A stretch of 64,000 nucleotides of DNA from Streptomyces sp. T12 (GTDB taxonomy: Bacteria; Actinomycetota; Actinomycetes; Streptomycetales; Streptomycetaceae), in assembly GCF_028736035.1 (NCBI RefSeq), contig NZ_CP117866.1, forward strand, positions 7,812,001-7,876,000, given 5' to 3'. The position numbers and the translations under genes are program-made. Position 1 is the first letter of the stretch; every line of letters begins with the position of its first letter. Of this stretch, positions 21,845-29,834 are shown one piece after another. The notes under the pieces are model-generated. The model was not told the origin of the DNA, searched no databases, and worked only from the letters and a program-made list of their open reading frames with translations.

Positions 21845-23166
21845 CAGTACGTACCTCCGAGCGGCAGAGTGGCGAGAGCTCCGGGGACCTGCTCCCGGTC
21901 GAGACGGACCAGGCCGACCTTCGCGGCACTCGCGGCCCGCTCCAACTCGCGCCCCACCTGGCCGAGTTCACTGTCACCGCGGGCGGTGACACGGACGTGC
22001 CCGGTGAGGGCGACACCCCGGTTGCCGGCCTTGCTCAGGGTCATGCTGAACGTCGTGGCAAGCACCGGCAACGAGGTGAACCGCGTGACCAGTTCGGGCA
22101 GCGCCACACCGCCGCTTCCCAACTGCGGCCAGCGGGAGACCCAGTACGTCGTGTGGTACCGGTCGTCGACCCGCCAGGTCCGCACCGACTCGACCGTACG
22201 GCGCTGGGGCGTACGCCCGTCCTGAGCGTGCTGGGCGTTGGCGCGCGGGTTCAGGCAGCTGGAGGTCGCGAGCGCCTGCACCAGCTCGGTCTCGTCCAGG
22301 ATGGTCGCCTTGAAGCCGGCCCCGGCCAGTCGGCTCGCCAGCTGGTCCGCCACCCGCAGCAGGGCGCGCTGCGCGCCGGGAACGCCGTCCCCGCGGGCCT
22401 GAACCGCCTCCGGGCACATCTCCGGGTCGAGCTTGAGGGCGACCCAGGTGAGCCGGAGCGCGGGCGAACCGGCCTGCGCCTGCAGGGGGCCGTACGACCG
22501 CGCGGCCAGCGACTGCTGCGGCAGATGCGGCGCCGGCGCCGGCTGGGTGTGCTGCACGACCTGCGCGGAGGCCAGACGGATCCCGTCGACCTCGAGGGCG
22601 TCCTGGATCAGCCGCAGCGGCAGCTGCCGATCGGCGGCGCCGGGGCGCAGCGGCTGGTCTCCGGGCTGCACGAACAGGACGGCGGTCAGGAAGGACCCGT
22701 CGCCGATCATGCCGATCGAGCGGTCGTCACGGGAGACGAAGGAGTACGTCCGCAGGGCGGGATCGCACTCCACGACCGCTGCCAGCATCGCGTCCGTCCC
22801 GGGTGGCACGGGCTGCTTGGCGTCGCGTCGGCGCTGCCGCAGCGCGCGGGTCGTCTCGTACCACTCGGGCAGCGGACGGCGACCCCGGCGCAGGACCGCC
22901 AGGAGCAGCAGCAGTGCCGCCACGACACCGGCAGGCACCAGCAGCCAGGACTGGTCGGCGGCCCAGGCGGCCAGCATGACCGCCGCCGCGAGCTCCACCA
23001 GGATGAGCTGCTGCAGCCGCACCGGGCCCAGACCGCCGGGGCGGGGCAGCGTGCGCGGCGACGCGGCGGCGGGGGCGGCCGGAGCAGTCGACGAGCGTCT
23101 GCCGCCCGGCCCTCCCTGTTGCTGCTGTGCGCGGCGTCCGCGCCGAGTGCTCGTAGCGCTGGTCAT
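21844..23166 (-). CDS. eccE: Type VII secretion membrane protein EccE
   Basis: EccE is the peripheral membrane subunit of the ESX translocon. The N-terminal region is basic and disordered, then two adjacent hydrophobic helices (QLILVELAAAVMLAAWAA and SWLLVPAGVVAALLLLLAVL) precede a long soluble domain. The domain has EccE-like strands such as YSFVSRDDRSIGMIGDGSFL and a C-terminal LEVDGI...VVQHT pattern. ATG 23166 has GGGA at a normal distance, whereas the ATG at 23178 directly abuts its purine tract, so I take 23166, giving 440 residues. It is divergent from eccB. Confidence 0.82.
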   Translation of the reverse strand: MTSATSTRRGRRAQQQQGGPGGRRSSTAPAAPAAASPRTLPRPGGLGPVRLQQLILVELAAAVMLAAWAADQSWLLVPAGVVAALLLLLAVLRRGRRPLPEWYETTRALRQRRRDAKQPVPPGTDAMLAAVVECDPALRTYSFVSRDDRSIGMIGDGSFLTAVLFVQPGDQPLRPGAADRQLPLRLIQDALEVDGIRLASAQVVQHTQPAPAPHLPQQSLAARSYGPLQAQAGSPALRLTWVALKLDPEMCPEAVQARGDGVPGAQRALLRVADQLASRLAGAGFKATILDETELVQALATSSCLNPRANAQHAQDGRTPQRRTVESVRTWRVDDRYHTTYWVSRWPQLGSGGVALPELVTRFTSLPVLATTFSMTLSKAGNRGVALTGHVRVTARGDSELGQVGRELERAASAAKVGLVRLDREQVPGALATLPLGGTY

Positions 23167-23486
23167 CCCCCGGGACATCCCTTTCGCGAATCAGTGGCCG
23201 TTGGTCGGGTGGGATCCTCTGTCCGAGAGGTCCGAGATCCCGTCGACGGGCCAGGGGCACCGATGGCCCACAACATCCATGCGGGTGGCTCACGGTACCC
23301 GCTGCGGAACACGAGGCGACACAGGGGACACCCAAAACCCAGGTGGTCAGCCTGTCATGGACCGGCCCCGCATGGTGGAGCGCTGTCGTGAAGCTCTGTG
23401 AAGATGCGGGGGCGGCCGCACACCTGATGGATCGTCGCCGCGTGGCGCAGGGCATAGTAGGTGCCTGCGCGGCCGAATCGGTCTGC
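23167..23486. other. Divergent eccE/eccB control region, first part
   Basis: This is the left part of the 532-base gap between divergent eccE and eccB. It has two short hairpins: GGGATC at 23208-23213 with GATCCC at about 23233-23238, and GCGGGT at 23281-23286 with ACCCGC at 23297-23302. No gene is visible. It is the likely site of both promoters. Confidence 0.4.
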
Positions 23487-23586
23487 CGAGAGCGGTCGAA
23501 GCATCGCGATCGCGGTCGAAGCAAGGCGATCGCGATCGAAACAATACGACCGTGATCGAAGCATCACGACCGCGATCGAGCAGTAC
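23487..23586 (+). repeat. Five exact-period 20-bp tandem repeats in the eccB leader
   Basis: The core TCGAA/TCGAG recurs at 23496, 23516, 23536, 23556 and 23576, exactly 20 bases apart. Typical units read GATCGCGATCGAAACAATAC and GACCGTGATCGAAGCATCAC. Most units contain the palindromic GATCGCGATC or a one-base variant. There are no unique spacers, so this is not CRISPR. Confidence 0.85.
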
Positions 23587-23587
23587 A

Positions 23588-23650
23588 GACGCGGCCAACG
23601 CGGCAAGCGCGGCGGACGTGGCAGACGCGGCGCATGCGACGCACGCGGCC
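23588..23650 (+). repeat. Seven 9-bp tandem repeats in the eccB leader
   Basis: Seven consecutive 9-base units follow the pattern GACGCGGCN: GACGCGGCC, AACGCGGCA, AGCGCGGCG, GACGTGGCA, GACGCGGCG, CATGCGACG, CACGCGGCC. They follow the 20-bp array almost directly and end 48 bases before the eccB start. Confidence 0.8.
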
Positions 23651-23698
23651 GGAACATAGCAAAACGATCGAGCATCACAAACGGGAGAAACGGGGACC

Positions 23699-25270
23699 AT
23701 GGCAAAGCGTCGGGATGAGCTCGCCGCCTACACGTTCGCTCGCAAGCGCACCGTCGCGGCGTTCCTGGCGCCGTCACCGGGCGGCTCGGAGGAAGGCGCT
23801 CCGCGTCCCATTCGTACGGTGATGCCGAGCCTCGGGGTGGGCCTGGTGCTGGTGATCGGCTTCATCGCGTGGGGCGTGATCAAGCCCACGGCACCCAAGG
23901 GCTGGGACACGCCGGGTGAGTACATCATCGTCGACAGCGACTCCACGACGCGGTACGTCGTCCTCAACGACAAGACGTCGAACGGCAAGAAGACCAAGAC
24001 GCTGCACCCCGTCCTGAACTACGCCTCCGCAAAGCTCCTCCTCGACAAGGGCAAGGGCAGCGTCATCGAGGTCCCCGGCAAGGAGATCGACAAGAGCGCC
24101 ATCCCGCACGGCGCGACCCTCGGCATCCCGTACGCGCCCGACCGGCTGCCCTCCAAGGAGGACGCGGAGAAGGCGAAGACGTGGGCGGTGTGCGAGCGTC
24201 CGGTCGAGGGGGCGGCCCGCGCCATCGACCGTGCCGTCTTCGTCCTCAACGCCACCGACGCCAAGGAACTCAACAACGCGGGGAAGGTGGGCCCCCGCGA
24301 GGTCCTGTACGTCCGTGACACGCGTACCAAGCTGGACTATCTGGTCGACAGCAAGGGCAACAAGTTCCTGCTGGGCGGCCCGTCGCTCGAGACCACCACC
24401 ATGGAGAAGCTGCGCGCTGCCGCCATCGGCACCACGGCCGCGGGGTCCGAACCGCAGCTGGTGAGCTCGGAATGGCTGAGCACCCTCAACGACGCCGGGG
24501 TGATCACCTTCCCGACGGTTCCGGCCGCCGGCGGACCGACCCAGGTACAGGGGCTCCCCGCCGATACGAAGGTGGGCCGGGTGATCAAGGCGCAGGATGC
24601 GCAGATCGCGCAGTACTACGTCGTCCTCCAGGACAAGGTCGCCGCCATCACGCCCTTCGTCGCCGGCCTGATCAGGGCAGCGTGGGGCATGGATGAGAGC
24701 GCCGACATCAAGCTCTCGACGTCGCAGATCATCGACGCCAACGGCGGCGACGCGAGCCGGTTCTACACGGACAAGGGCTGGCCCGAGACCGTTCCGCGGC
24801 AGGCCAACTCCCCGGCCACGGCGACCGCCGAGGCCCGGACCACCTCGTGCAGCGTCTACAACGGCACCATCGGCGAGGGCAACAAGCCGCAGCTCGCGGC
24901 CTGGGCCGGGACGACGTACCCGAAGCGGATCGTCGCCGACTCACTGAGCGCCTACGTCTCGTCCGGCTCGGGCCTGCTCTTCACGGAGGTCACCGGTGCG
25001 GCAGAGGGCGGCGGTGCGCAGTACCTGCTGACGGACACGGGCCTGCGGTACTCGCTGCCGAAGAGCAACGACAGCGCGGCGAAGGGGAACAGCAACGGCT
25101 CGTCCTCGGGCTCGTCCAACGGTGACGCCAGCGAGACGGACAAGGCGCGCACGCGGCTGGGTTACGAGGACGTCTCCCAGCCCTCGTTCGTGCCGCAGAC
25201 GTGGGCGACATTCATTCCGAAGGGGCCCACTCTGGACACCGGAAGCGCTGCTCAGGAACAGAGCCAGTAG
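23699..25270 (+). CDS. eccB: Type VII secretion membrane protein EccB
   Basis: EccB is the bitopic ESX subunit with a large extracytoplasmic repeat domain. The ATG at 23699 follows GGGAGAAACGGGG and gives 523 residues. The N-terminus (MAKRRDELAAYTFARKRTVAAFL) is the EccB cytoplasmic motif. One membrane helix lies at about residues 46-63 (GVGLVLVIGFIAWGVIKP). The outer domain contains family segments such as YVVLNDKTSNGK, LHPVLNYASAKLLL, IPHGATLGIPYAPDRLP, and RTTSCSVYNG with CERP as the likely disulfide partner. A Ser/Gly-rich tail follows. Repeat arrays fill its leader. Confidence 0.92.
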   Translation: MAKRRDELAAYTFARKRTVAAFLAPSPGGSEEGAPRPIRTVMPSLGVGLVLVIGFIAWGVIKPTAPKGWDTPGEYIIVDSDSTTRYVVLNDKTSNGKKTKTLHPVLNYASAKLLLDKGKGSVIEVPGKEIDKSAIPHGATLGIPYAPDRLPSKEDAEKAKTWAVCERPVEGAARAIDRAVFVLNATDAKELNNAGKVGPREVLYVRDTRTKLDYLVDSKGNKFLLGGPSLETTTMEKLRAAAIGTTAAGSEPQLVSSEWLSTLNDAGVITFPTVPAAGGPTQVQGLPADTKVGRVIKAQDAQIAQYYVVLQDKVAAITPFVAGLIRAAWGMDESADIKLSTSQIIDANGGDASRFYTDKGWPETVPRQANSPATATAEARTTSCSVYNGTIGEGNKPQLAAWAGTTYPKRIVADSLSAYVSSGSGLLFTEVTGAAEGGGAQYLLTDTGLRYSLPKSNDSAAKGNSNGSSSGSSNGDASETDKARTRLGYEDVSQPSFVPQTWATFIPKGPTLDTGSAAQEQSQ

Positions 25271-25310
25271 CCGGCCAACAGGGGTGCGGACAGGCGCACT
25301 TGGAAGTAAG

Positions 25311-25354
25311 ACGGCTCACGGGTCACAAGATGATCGCTCAAGTGTGTGAGCCGT
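25311..25354 (+). promoter_or_regulatory. Inverted repeat between eccB and the first WXG100 gene
   Basis: ACGGCTCAC at 25311-25319 pairs with GTGAGCCGT at 25346-25354 over a 26-base loop. There is no T-tract. It is either the eccB terminator or part of the control region of the esx pair starting at 25488. Confidence 0.5.
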
Positions 25355-25487
25355 GTAACTGATTGGCCGTGACTGTGGTCTGGTGACAGGCTGGCGATAG
25401 AGTGTTTGCAGCGCTCAACGGTGCGAAGCTTCTCCGGGCACCAGTGCAGGTTTCCCGGATCAACGACGACATGGGGGAAGGTTCATC

Positions 25488-25799
25488 ATGGCCGGGCAGT
25501 TCCGGGTAACAGAGGACGAACTCACCAAGCTCTCCGGTGACATCAACACCGTCAACGGTCAGCTGCAGGGCGAGATCCGCCGCCTCAACGGAGTGATCGA
25601 CCAGATCGCCGGCGGCTGGAAGGGCCAGGCGGCCCAGTCGTACCGCCAGCTGCAGGACCGCTGGAACGCGGACGCGAAGAGGATGAGCGACATCCTCAAC
25701 GACATCAAGGAAGCCGTGGACTCCACGCGGAGCAACTACTCCGCGTCGGAAGAGCAGCAGAACTCCGAGATCAGCAAGATCATGTCCGACTTCGGCTGA
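25488..25799 (+). CDS. WXG100 family type VII secretion substrate (Esx, first of pair)
   Basis: The 103-residue protein has the WXG100 plan: two helices joined by a turn holding Trp-Lys-Gly (IAGGWKGQAAQSYRQL, near residue 44). The C-terminal helix ends with NYSASEE, a YxxxE secretion signal. It should form a helical hairpin heterodimer with the next product and be exported by the ESX machine. The start follows a GGGGGAAGG site. By order it corresponds to the first gene of actinobacterial esxBA pairs, but both members carry YxxxE, so I do not assign A or B. Confidence 0.93.
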   Translation: MAGQFRVTEDELTKLSGDINTVNGQLQGEIRRLNGVIDQIAGGWKGQAAQSYRQLQDRWNADAKRMSDILNDIKEAVDSTRSNYSASEEQQNSEISKIMSDFG

Positions 25800-25815
25800 T
25801 CAAGCGGTTCGGTCT

Positions 25816-25880
25816 GAAGTACTCCACTTCCTCCCGAAGTACTTCACTTCCTCTCGATTTCCACAGACTTCCTTCGATTC
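25816..25880 (+). repeat. 20-bp tandem repeats between the two WXG100 genes
   Basis: Units run at 25816-25835 (GAAGTACTCCACTTCCTCCC), 25836-25855 (GAAGTACTTCACTTCCTCTC) and 25856-25875 (GATTTCCACAGACTTCCTTC), with a fourth partial unit starting GATTCTTCC at 25876. The period is exactly 20. The array occupies most of the 100-base spacer before the second esx gene. Confidence 0.85.
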
Positions 25881-25899
25881 TTCCTGAAAGGGAACGACG

Positions 25900-26184
25900 A
25901 TGTCGATCCTCGTCAATTACGCAACCATCACCAACGCGTCCACGGACGTGAAGTCCACCGCCGGCCGCATCAAGCAGCAGCTCGACGACATCGAGGCCGC
26001 GGTCAAGCGCGTCGCCAGCACCTGGGAAGGTGAGGCGCAGGAGGGCTACCAGCGCAAGCAGCGCGAGTGGGACCAGACCGCCGCTGACCTGCACGCGACC
26101 CTGCTGAAGATCTCCACGGCGCTGCAGAGCGCGGCCGAGAACTACCAGGCCACGGAGAAGAGCAACGCCAACACCTGGGCCTGA
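25900..26184 (+). CDS. WXG100 family type VII secretion substrate (Esx, second of pair)
   Basis: The 94-residue protein carries Trp-Glu-Gly (ASTWEGEAQEGYQRKQ, near residue 43) in the helix-turn-helix of the WXG100 family and a C-terminal NYQATEK, matching YxxxE. It is the partner of the protein encoded 100 bases upstream. A strong AAAGGGAACG site precedes ATG 25900. The pair lies between eccB and the first mycosin, as expected for ESX-type secretion genes. Confidence 0.93.
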   Translation: MSILVNYATITNASTDVKSTAGRIKQQLDDIEAAVKRVASTWEGEAQEGYQRKQREWDQTAADLHATLLKISTALQSAAENYQATEKSNANTWA

Positions 26185-26280
26185 GCCCGTCGGCGGCCCG
26201 AGGGGCATGAGGTGAAGAGAATCGGCCCAGCCGACGCCCCGGCGTCGACTGGGCCGACCTCTGCTTCGGGGTCGTACACA

Positions 26281-26343
26281 ACTTCTGCGGGTTCGCGGAC
26301 AGTTCCTGCGGGATGGCAAACAGCTTCTGTGGGGCTGCACGCA
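26281..26343 (+). repeat. 21-bp tandem repeats in the mycosin leader
   Basis: CTGCGGG/CTGTGGG recurs at 26285, 26306 and 26327, giving three 21-base units of the type ACAGTTCCTGCGGGATGGCAA. A weaker unit may precede them near 26261. The array lies in the 297-base gap before the first mycosin gene. Confidence 0.75.
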
Positions 26344-26373
26344 GAAAGTCCCGCAATTCTTCACACGTATCGC

Positions 26374-26427
26374 TACATCAGCTGCATCAGTTGCATCAGC
26401 TACTTCAGCTACTTCAGCTACATCCGT
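26374..26427 (+). repeat. Six 9-bp tandem repeats in the mycosin leader
   Basis: Six consecutive 9-base units read TACATCAGC, TGCATCAGT, TGCATCAGC, TACTTCAGC, TACTTCAGC, TACATCCGT. They end 54 bases before the chosen start of the mycosin. As in the eccB leader, a 9-bp array follows an array of about 20 bp. Confidence 0.85.
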
Positions 26428-26481
26428 CACACACACATGACCCAGCTTCGAGAGAAGCAAGGAAGCCCTGGGGGCCTGAAC

Positions 26482-27837
26482 ATGGGGGGCCTGAGCGTGA
26501 AGGGCCGGACAGCCCGCTCGCGTAGCCGCAACAGTGGAACCCGCGCACTGCAGCGGGTTTTTGGCGTGCTTGCGGTGACGGGGATCTGCTGTGCGTCGGC
26601 GTCGGCGACGCCGGCATTCGCAGACCCGTCGGCGCCCACGCGCCACTCGGCCGCAGGCACCCTTGGTTCCAGCGGCACCGTGTCGGCCGGTACGGAATTC
26701 GGCTTGGCGGACAGCACGGAGTGCGTCTTCGGCGGCAAGGTCATCAAGTCCACGCCGTGGTCGCTCCAGCGGATCCTCCTGGACCAGCTGTGGGGACAGG
26801 CGACGGGCAAGGACGTCACGGTCGCCGTGATCGACACGGGCGTCGACGCCTCCAACCGCCAGCTGACCAACGCCATGGCCTCCGGCAGCAAGACCTTCGT
26901 CGACGGCGCCGCCACCAAGGACATCGAAGGCCACGGCACCCGGGTCGCAGGCATCATCGCGGCCCGCCCGCTCAAGGGCACGGGCTTCGTGGGCATCGCG
27001 CCGGACGCCAAGATCCTCTCCCTCCGTTACACGGGCGGGCAGGAGAAGCAGGGCGACGCGGGGACCATGGCTGCGGCGATCCGTTACGCGGTCGACCAGG
27101 ACGCGAAGATCATCAACATCTCCTCGGACACCCAGAACAAGAAGGACGACGAGACACTCGCGGCCGCCGTGGAGTACGCGGTGGGCAAGGGCGCCCTGAT
27201 CGTGGCAGCCGCCGGCAACGACGGAGCGGACGGCAAGTTCGCGAAGACCTACCCCGCCGCCTACGACGGCGTCCTGGCGGTGGCGGCCTCCGACCGCAAC
27301 GACGAACGCGCCCCCTTCTCACAATCGGGCACCTTCGTTGACGTCGCGGCACCGGGCGTCAGCATGGTCTCCACGGTCCCCCTCGGCGGCCAGTGCACCG
27401 CGGACGGCACGAGCTTCGCGGCGCCGTATGTCGCGGGGATCGCGGCCCTGCTGAAGGACAAGTACCCGGACTGGGACGCAGCCCAGATCGCCACCCGCAT
27501 CGAGGAAACCGCCCAGCGCCCGGGACGCAAGCCCAACCCCTTCATCGGGTGGGGCGTCGTCGACCCGGTCGCCGCGTTGTCGGAGGAGTCGACCCCGGGT
27601 GAGTCCCCGGAGCCGGATCCGCCGGTTGCGGCCGGGGCTGGTGGGGTCATCCCTATGGCTGTGACCATGGGGGAGAGCGAGGCGGAGCGGGAACGCCGGG
27701 TGGCTATTTACGTGTTGGGCACGGGGCTGGCTCTGGCGCTTGTGGTTGCGGGGAGTGGGGTGGCTGTGCGGGACTGGCGTAGTCGGCGGGATGGGCAGTC
27801 CGGGCGGGCTGGCCGGACCGGACGGGTTGCTGGGTAG
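26482..27837 (+). CDS. mycP: Type VII secretion-associated serine protease, mycosin 1
   Basis: Mycosins are subtilisin-family (S8) membrane proteases that stabilise and tune the ESX machine. I take ATG 26482, where a G-rich site precedes a good signal peptide (ALQRVFGVLAVTGICCASASA); the upstream frame is made of leader repeats. This gives 451 residues. The catalytic triad is intact: VAVIDTGVD with Asp118, EGHGTRVAG with His151, and DGTSFAAPYVAG with Ser311. A C-terminal membrane helix (VAIYVLGTGLALALVVAGSG) follows a Pro-rich linker and ends with a short basic cytoplasmic tail. Confidence 0.93.
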   Translation: MGGLSVKGRTARSRSRNSGTRALQRVFGVLAVTGICCASASATPAFADPSAPTRHSAAGTLGSSGTVSAGTEFGLADSTECVFGGKVIKSTPWSLQRILLDQLWGQATGKDVTVAVIDTGVDASNRQLTNAMASGSKTFVDGAATKDIEGHGTRVAGIIAARPLKGTGFVGIAPDAKILSLRYTGGQEKQGDAGTMAAAIRYAVDQDAKIINISSDTQNKKDDETLAAAVEYAVGKGALIVAAAGNDGADGKFAKTYPAAYDGVLAVAASDRNDERAPFSQSGTFVDVAAPGVSMVSTVPLGGQCTADGTSFAAPYVAGIAALLKDKYPDWDAAQIATRIEETAQRPGRKPNPFIGWGVVDPVAALSEESTPGESPEPDPPVAAGAGGVIPMAVTMGESEAERERRVAIYVLGTGLALALVVAGSGVAVRDWRSRRDGQSGRAGRTGRVAG

Positions 27838-27913
27838 TGGGTCGTGCTGGGCGATGACTTGGGCACCGAGTGGGTGCTGACAACTTGAGACACAGGGGAG
27901 AGGACAACGGGGT

Positions 27914-28261
27914 ATGAGTAACGGAATGCGGGTTGATCTCAGCGCGCTGGACGAGGTGATCCGGAAGCTCTGGACGCTGCTGGACGACATGGACAAAGCG
28001 GGACAGACGTCGCGCTACAACACGGAGATCCCGATGGACGCGTTCGGGAACACCTGCTTGTTCATGGAGGCGGGTGACCTGCGGAGCGCGCACCATAACG
28101 CGAAGACTGACCTTGAGACCGCGATCAAAAACCTGCACGGTCTGATCGACAAGTTCGGCACGAGCACCTCCAAGGTCAAGGACAAGTACACCGAGCAGGA
28201 GTACGCGAACAAGCAGCAAATGGGTGGTGACTCCGGGGCTCCGAAGGGCAAGTGGGACTAA
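27914..28261 (+). CDS. Small ESX substrate-like protein
   Basis: This 115-residue, mostly helical protein has conserved-looking features of ESX substrates without a WXG triplet: an N-terminal amphipathic helix (LSALDEVIRKLWTLLDDMDKAG) and a C-terminal KYTEQEYANK with YxxxE. It lies 42 bases before a larger WXG-type partner, the small-then-large arrangement repeated elsewhere in this region. Base composition begins to drop from here compared with the core genes. Confidence 0.75.
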   Translation: MSNGMRVDLSALDEVIRKLWTLLDDMDKAGQTSRYNTEIPMDAFGNTCLFMEAGDLRSAHHNAKTDLETAIKNLHGLIDKFGTSTSKVKDKYTEQEYANKQQMGGDSGAPKGKWD

Positions 28262-28303
28262 AAGTTCCGGATCGAGAGCAGCTACCAAGGGGAGGAGTTC
28301 AAA

Positions 28304-29752
28304 ATGGCCGGTGACAAAGACCTGCCTGAGCCCAAGATCGTGAATGACGTCTGCGTTGCGGACCCTGATCGGCCTCAGACCAAGACTCAATTCATCAACT
28401 ACTCGCTAAAAGAACTCAAGCAGATGCTTGAGGGCACCGATCCCGACACGATCGAGGATGTCGGCCGCCATTGGGGCAAGGTCGAGGAGATGCTTACCGG
28501 CGGCGCAGAGGGTGGCATCGCCGGCCTGCTCGACAGGGCAGTTGACAATGTCCTGGAGCACTGGGAGGGGGATGCAGCTCGGAGCTTTGAGAAGAAGGCT
28601 CGAGAAATCTCTCAGAGCATCAGGAACGCGGCGTGGCATGCCAATCTCAACAGCTCGCAGATGGCTGACGCTGGCACACAGCTGCGCACGTACAGGACAC
28701 AGCTGGATGAGATCAAGGAACCCAGTGGCTGGGCCAAGCTCGGTGACGCCCTCAGCGACTGGAAATGGGACAACGGCGAGGCAGTAGCTGGCGATCTCAA
28801 GGACCGCAAGTTGACCGCTGATGAAGTAGCGGAAATCAACGAGGGCAAGATTGGTGCGAGCCGGGAGGCTCAACTCAACGGTGTTGCCGTCATGGAGAAC
28901 CTTGCGGCCCAGTACATCCGGGTTAAGGGAAACCTGGACAGGAACAAGCTGCTTATCGATGACAAGGGCAACATCAAGGAACCCAACGGCAACGTGGAGT
29001 ACCCGCCACCTGTCGTCTCGCCCGGCGTGGGTGCGTCCCGTCCAAGCGGTTCGGGATCGGGTAATAAGCCATGGAGTGCAGGCCGAACCACCAGCATCAA
29101 GCCGGCTCCCGCGGTGCCTCGTGATCCGGGTATCACAGGTGGCTCGCAGCTCCCCACAGCCAAGACGAAGGTGGATGGCATCTCCCCCGGCCTGACGGGG
29201 ACTGGTCCCAGTACGGGTTCCGTCGGCGTGAGTGGCGGTGGTGGTGGCATCGGTACAGGTGGAAGTCAGAGCCCTGGCATCATGGCCCCTGGCGGAACCT
29301 CCGGCCTCGGGCGCGGTGCTGCCGCGCGTGGCGGCATCGGAGCCGCAGGCGGTCGTGGTGGTCTGGCTGGCGGCGCGGCGGCAGGCCGCGGCGCCGGAGG
29401 CCGGGCCGGAATGGGCGGTATGGGCGGAGCTGGAGCAGGCGCGGCTGGCCGAGGCGGTGCTGGCGCGGGGGGGCGTGGAGCGCTCGCCAAGTCCCGTGGC
29501 GGTGTGGTCGGTGCAGCCAAGGGGATTTCTGGTAAGGGCACTGGCGGTGGCGCGGGCCTGCACGGCAGCCGTGGCGGAACCCAGCGTGGCGCCATGGGGG
29601 GCGGAATGGCTGGCGGTATGGGTGGTCGCAACGGTCGACGGCCCAACGACGAGAACAGCCAGGGTGACCGTCCCGACTACCTGGTTGAGGATGAAGAGAC
29701 CTGGATCTCGGAAGAAGACCGCAATCGGAATGTACCGCGGACTATCGAGTAA
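28304..29752 (+). CDS. WXG100-like protein with a long Gly-rich C-terminal arm
   Basis: The 482-residue protein starts at ATG 28304 behind GGAGGAG. Its first 230 residues are helical and contain LEHWEGDAARSFEKKAREI, the Trp-Glu-Gly turn of the WXG100 superfamily, in a larger PPE/LXG-like setting. Residues about 240-460 are low complexity, rich in Gly, Ala and Arg (GRGAGGRAGMGGMGGAG). The end is acidic (DYLVEDEETWISEEDR). It forms a pair with the 115-residue protein upstream and is probably exported with it. Third-position bases are less GC-biased than in flanking core genes. Confidence 0.78.
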   Translation: MAGDKDLPEPKIVNDVCVADPDRPQTKTQFINYSLKELKQMLEGTDPDTIEDVGRHWGKVEEMLTGGAEGGIAGLLDRAVDNVLEHWEGDAARSFEKKAREISQSIRNAAWHANLNSSQMADAGTQLRTYRTQLDEIKEPSGWAKLGDALSDWKWDNGEAVAGDLKDRKLTADEVAEINEGKIGASREAQLNGVAVMENLAAQYIRVKGNLDRNKLLIDDKGNIKEPNGNVEYPPPVVSPGVGASRPSGSGSGNKPWSAGRTTSIKPAPAVPRDPGITGGSQLPTAKTKVDGISPGLTGTGPSTGSVGVSGGGGGIGTGGSQSPGIMAPGGTSGLGRGAAARGGIGAAGGRGGLAGGAAAGRGAGGRAGMGGMGGAGAGAAGRGGAGAGGRGALAKSRGGVVGAAKGISGKGTGGGAGLHGSRGGTQRGAMGGGMAGGMGGRNGRRPNDENSQGDRPDYLVEDEETWISEEDRNRNVPRTIE

Positions 29753-29758
29753 GCAACC

Positions 29759-29785
29759 GGGCTGACGACAAATTGTCGTCAGCCC
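29759..29785 (+). terminator. Perfect hairpin ending the first ESX operon
   Basis: GGGCTGACGACAA at 29759-29771 pairs perfectly with TTGTCGTCAGCCC at 29773-29785. It begins six bases after the stop of the Gly-rich protein gene and ends 50 bases before the second mycosin. Confidence 0.85.
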
Positions 29786-29834
29786 ATGTATGAAGGCTGG
29801 CACACCCAGCCAAAGCTGAGTGAGGAGCAGGGAG

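Noticed and set aside
23487..23650. CRISPR array
   Set aside because: The units abut without unique spacers, the period is only 20 and 9 bp, and no cas gene is in the window.
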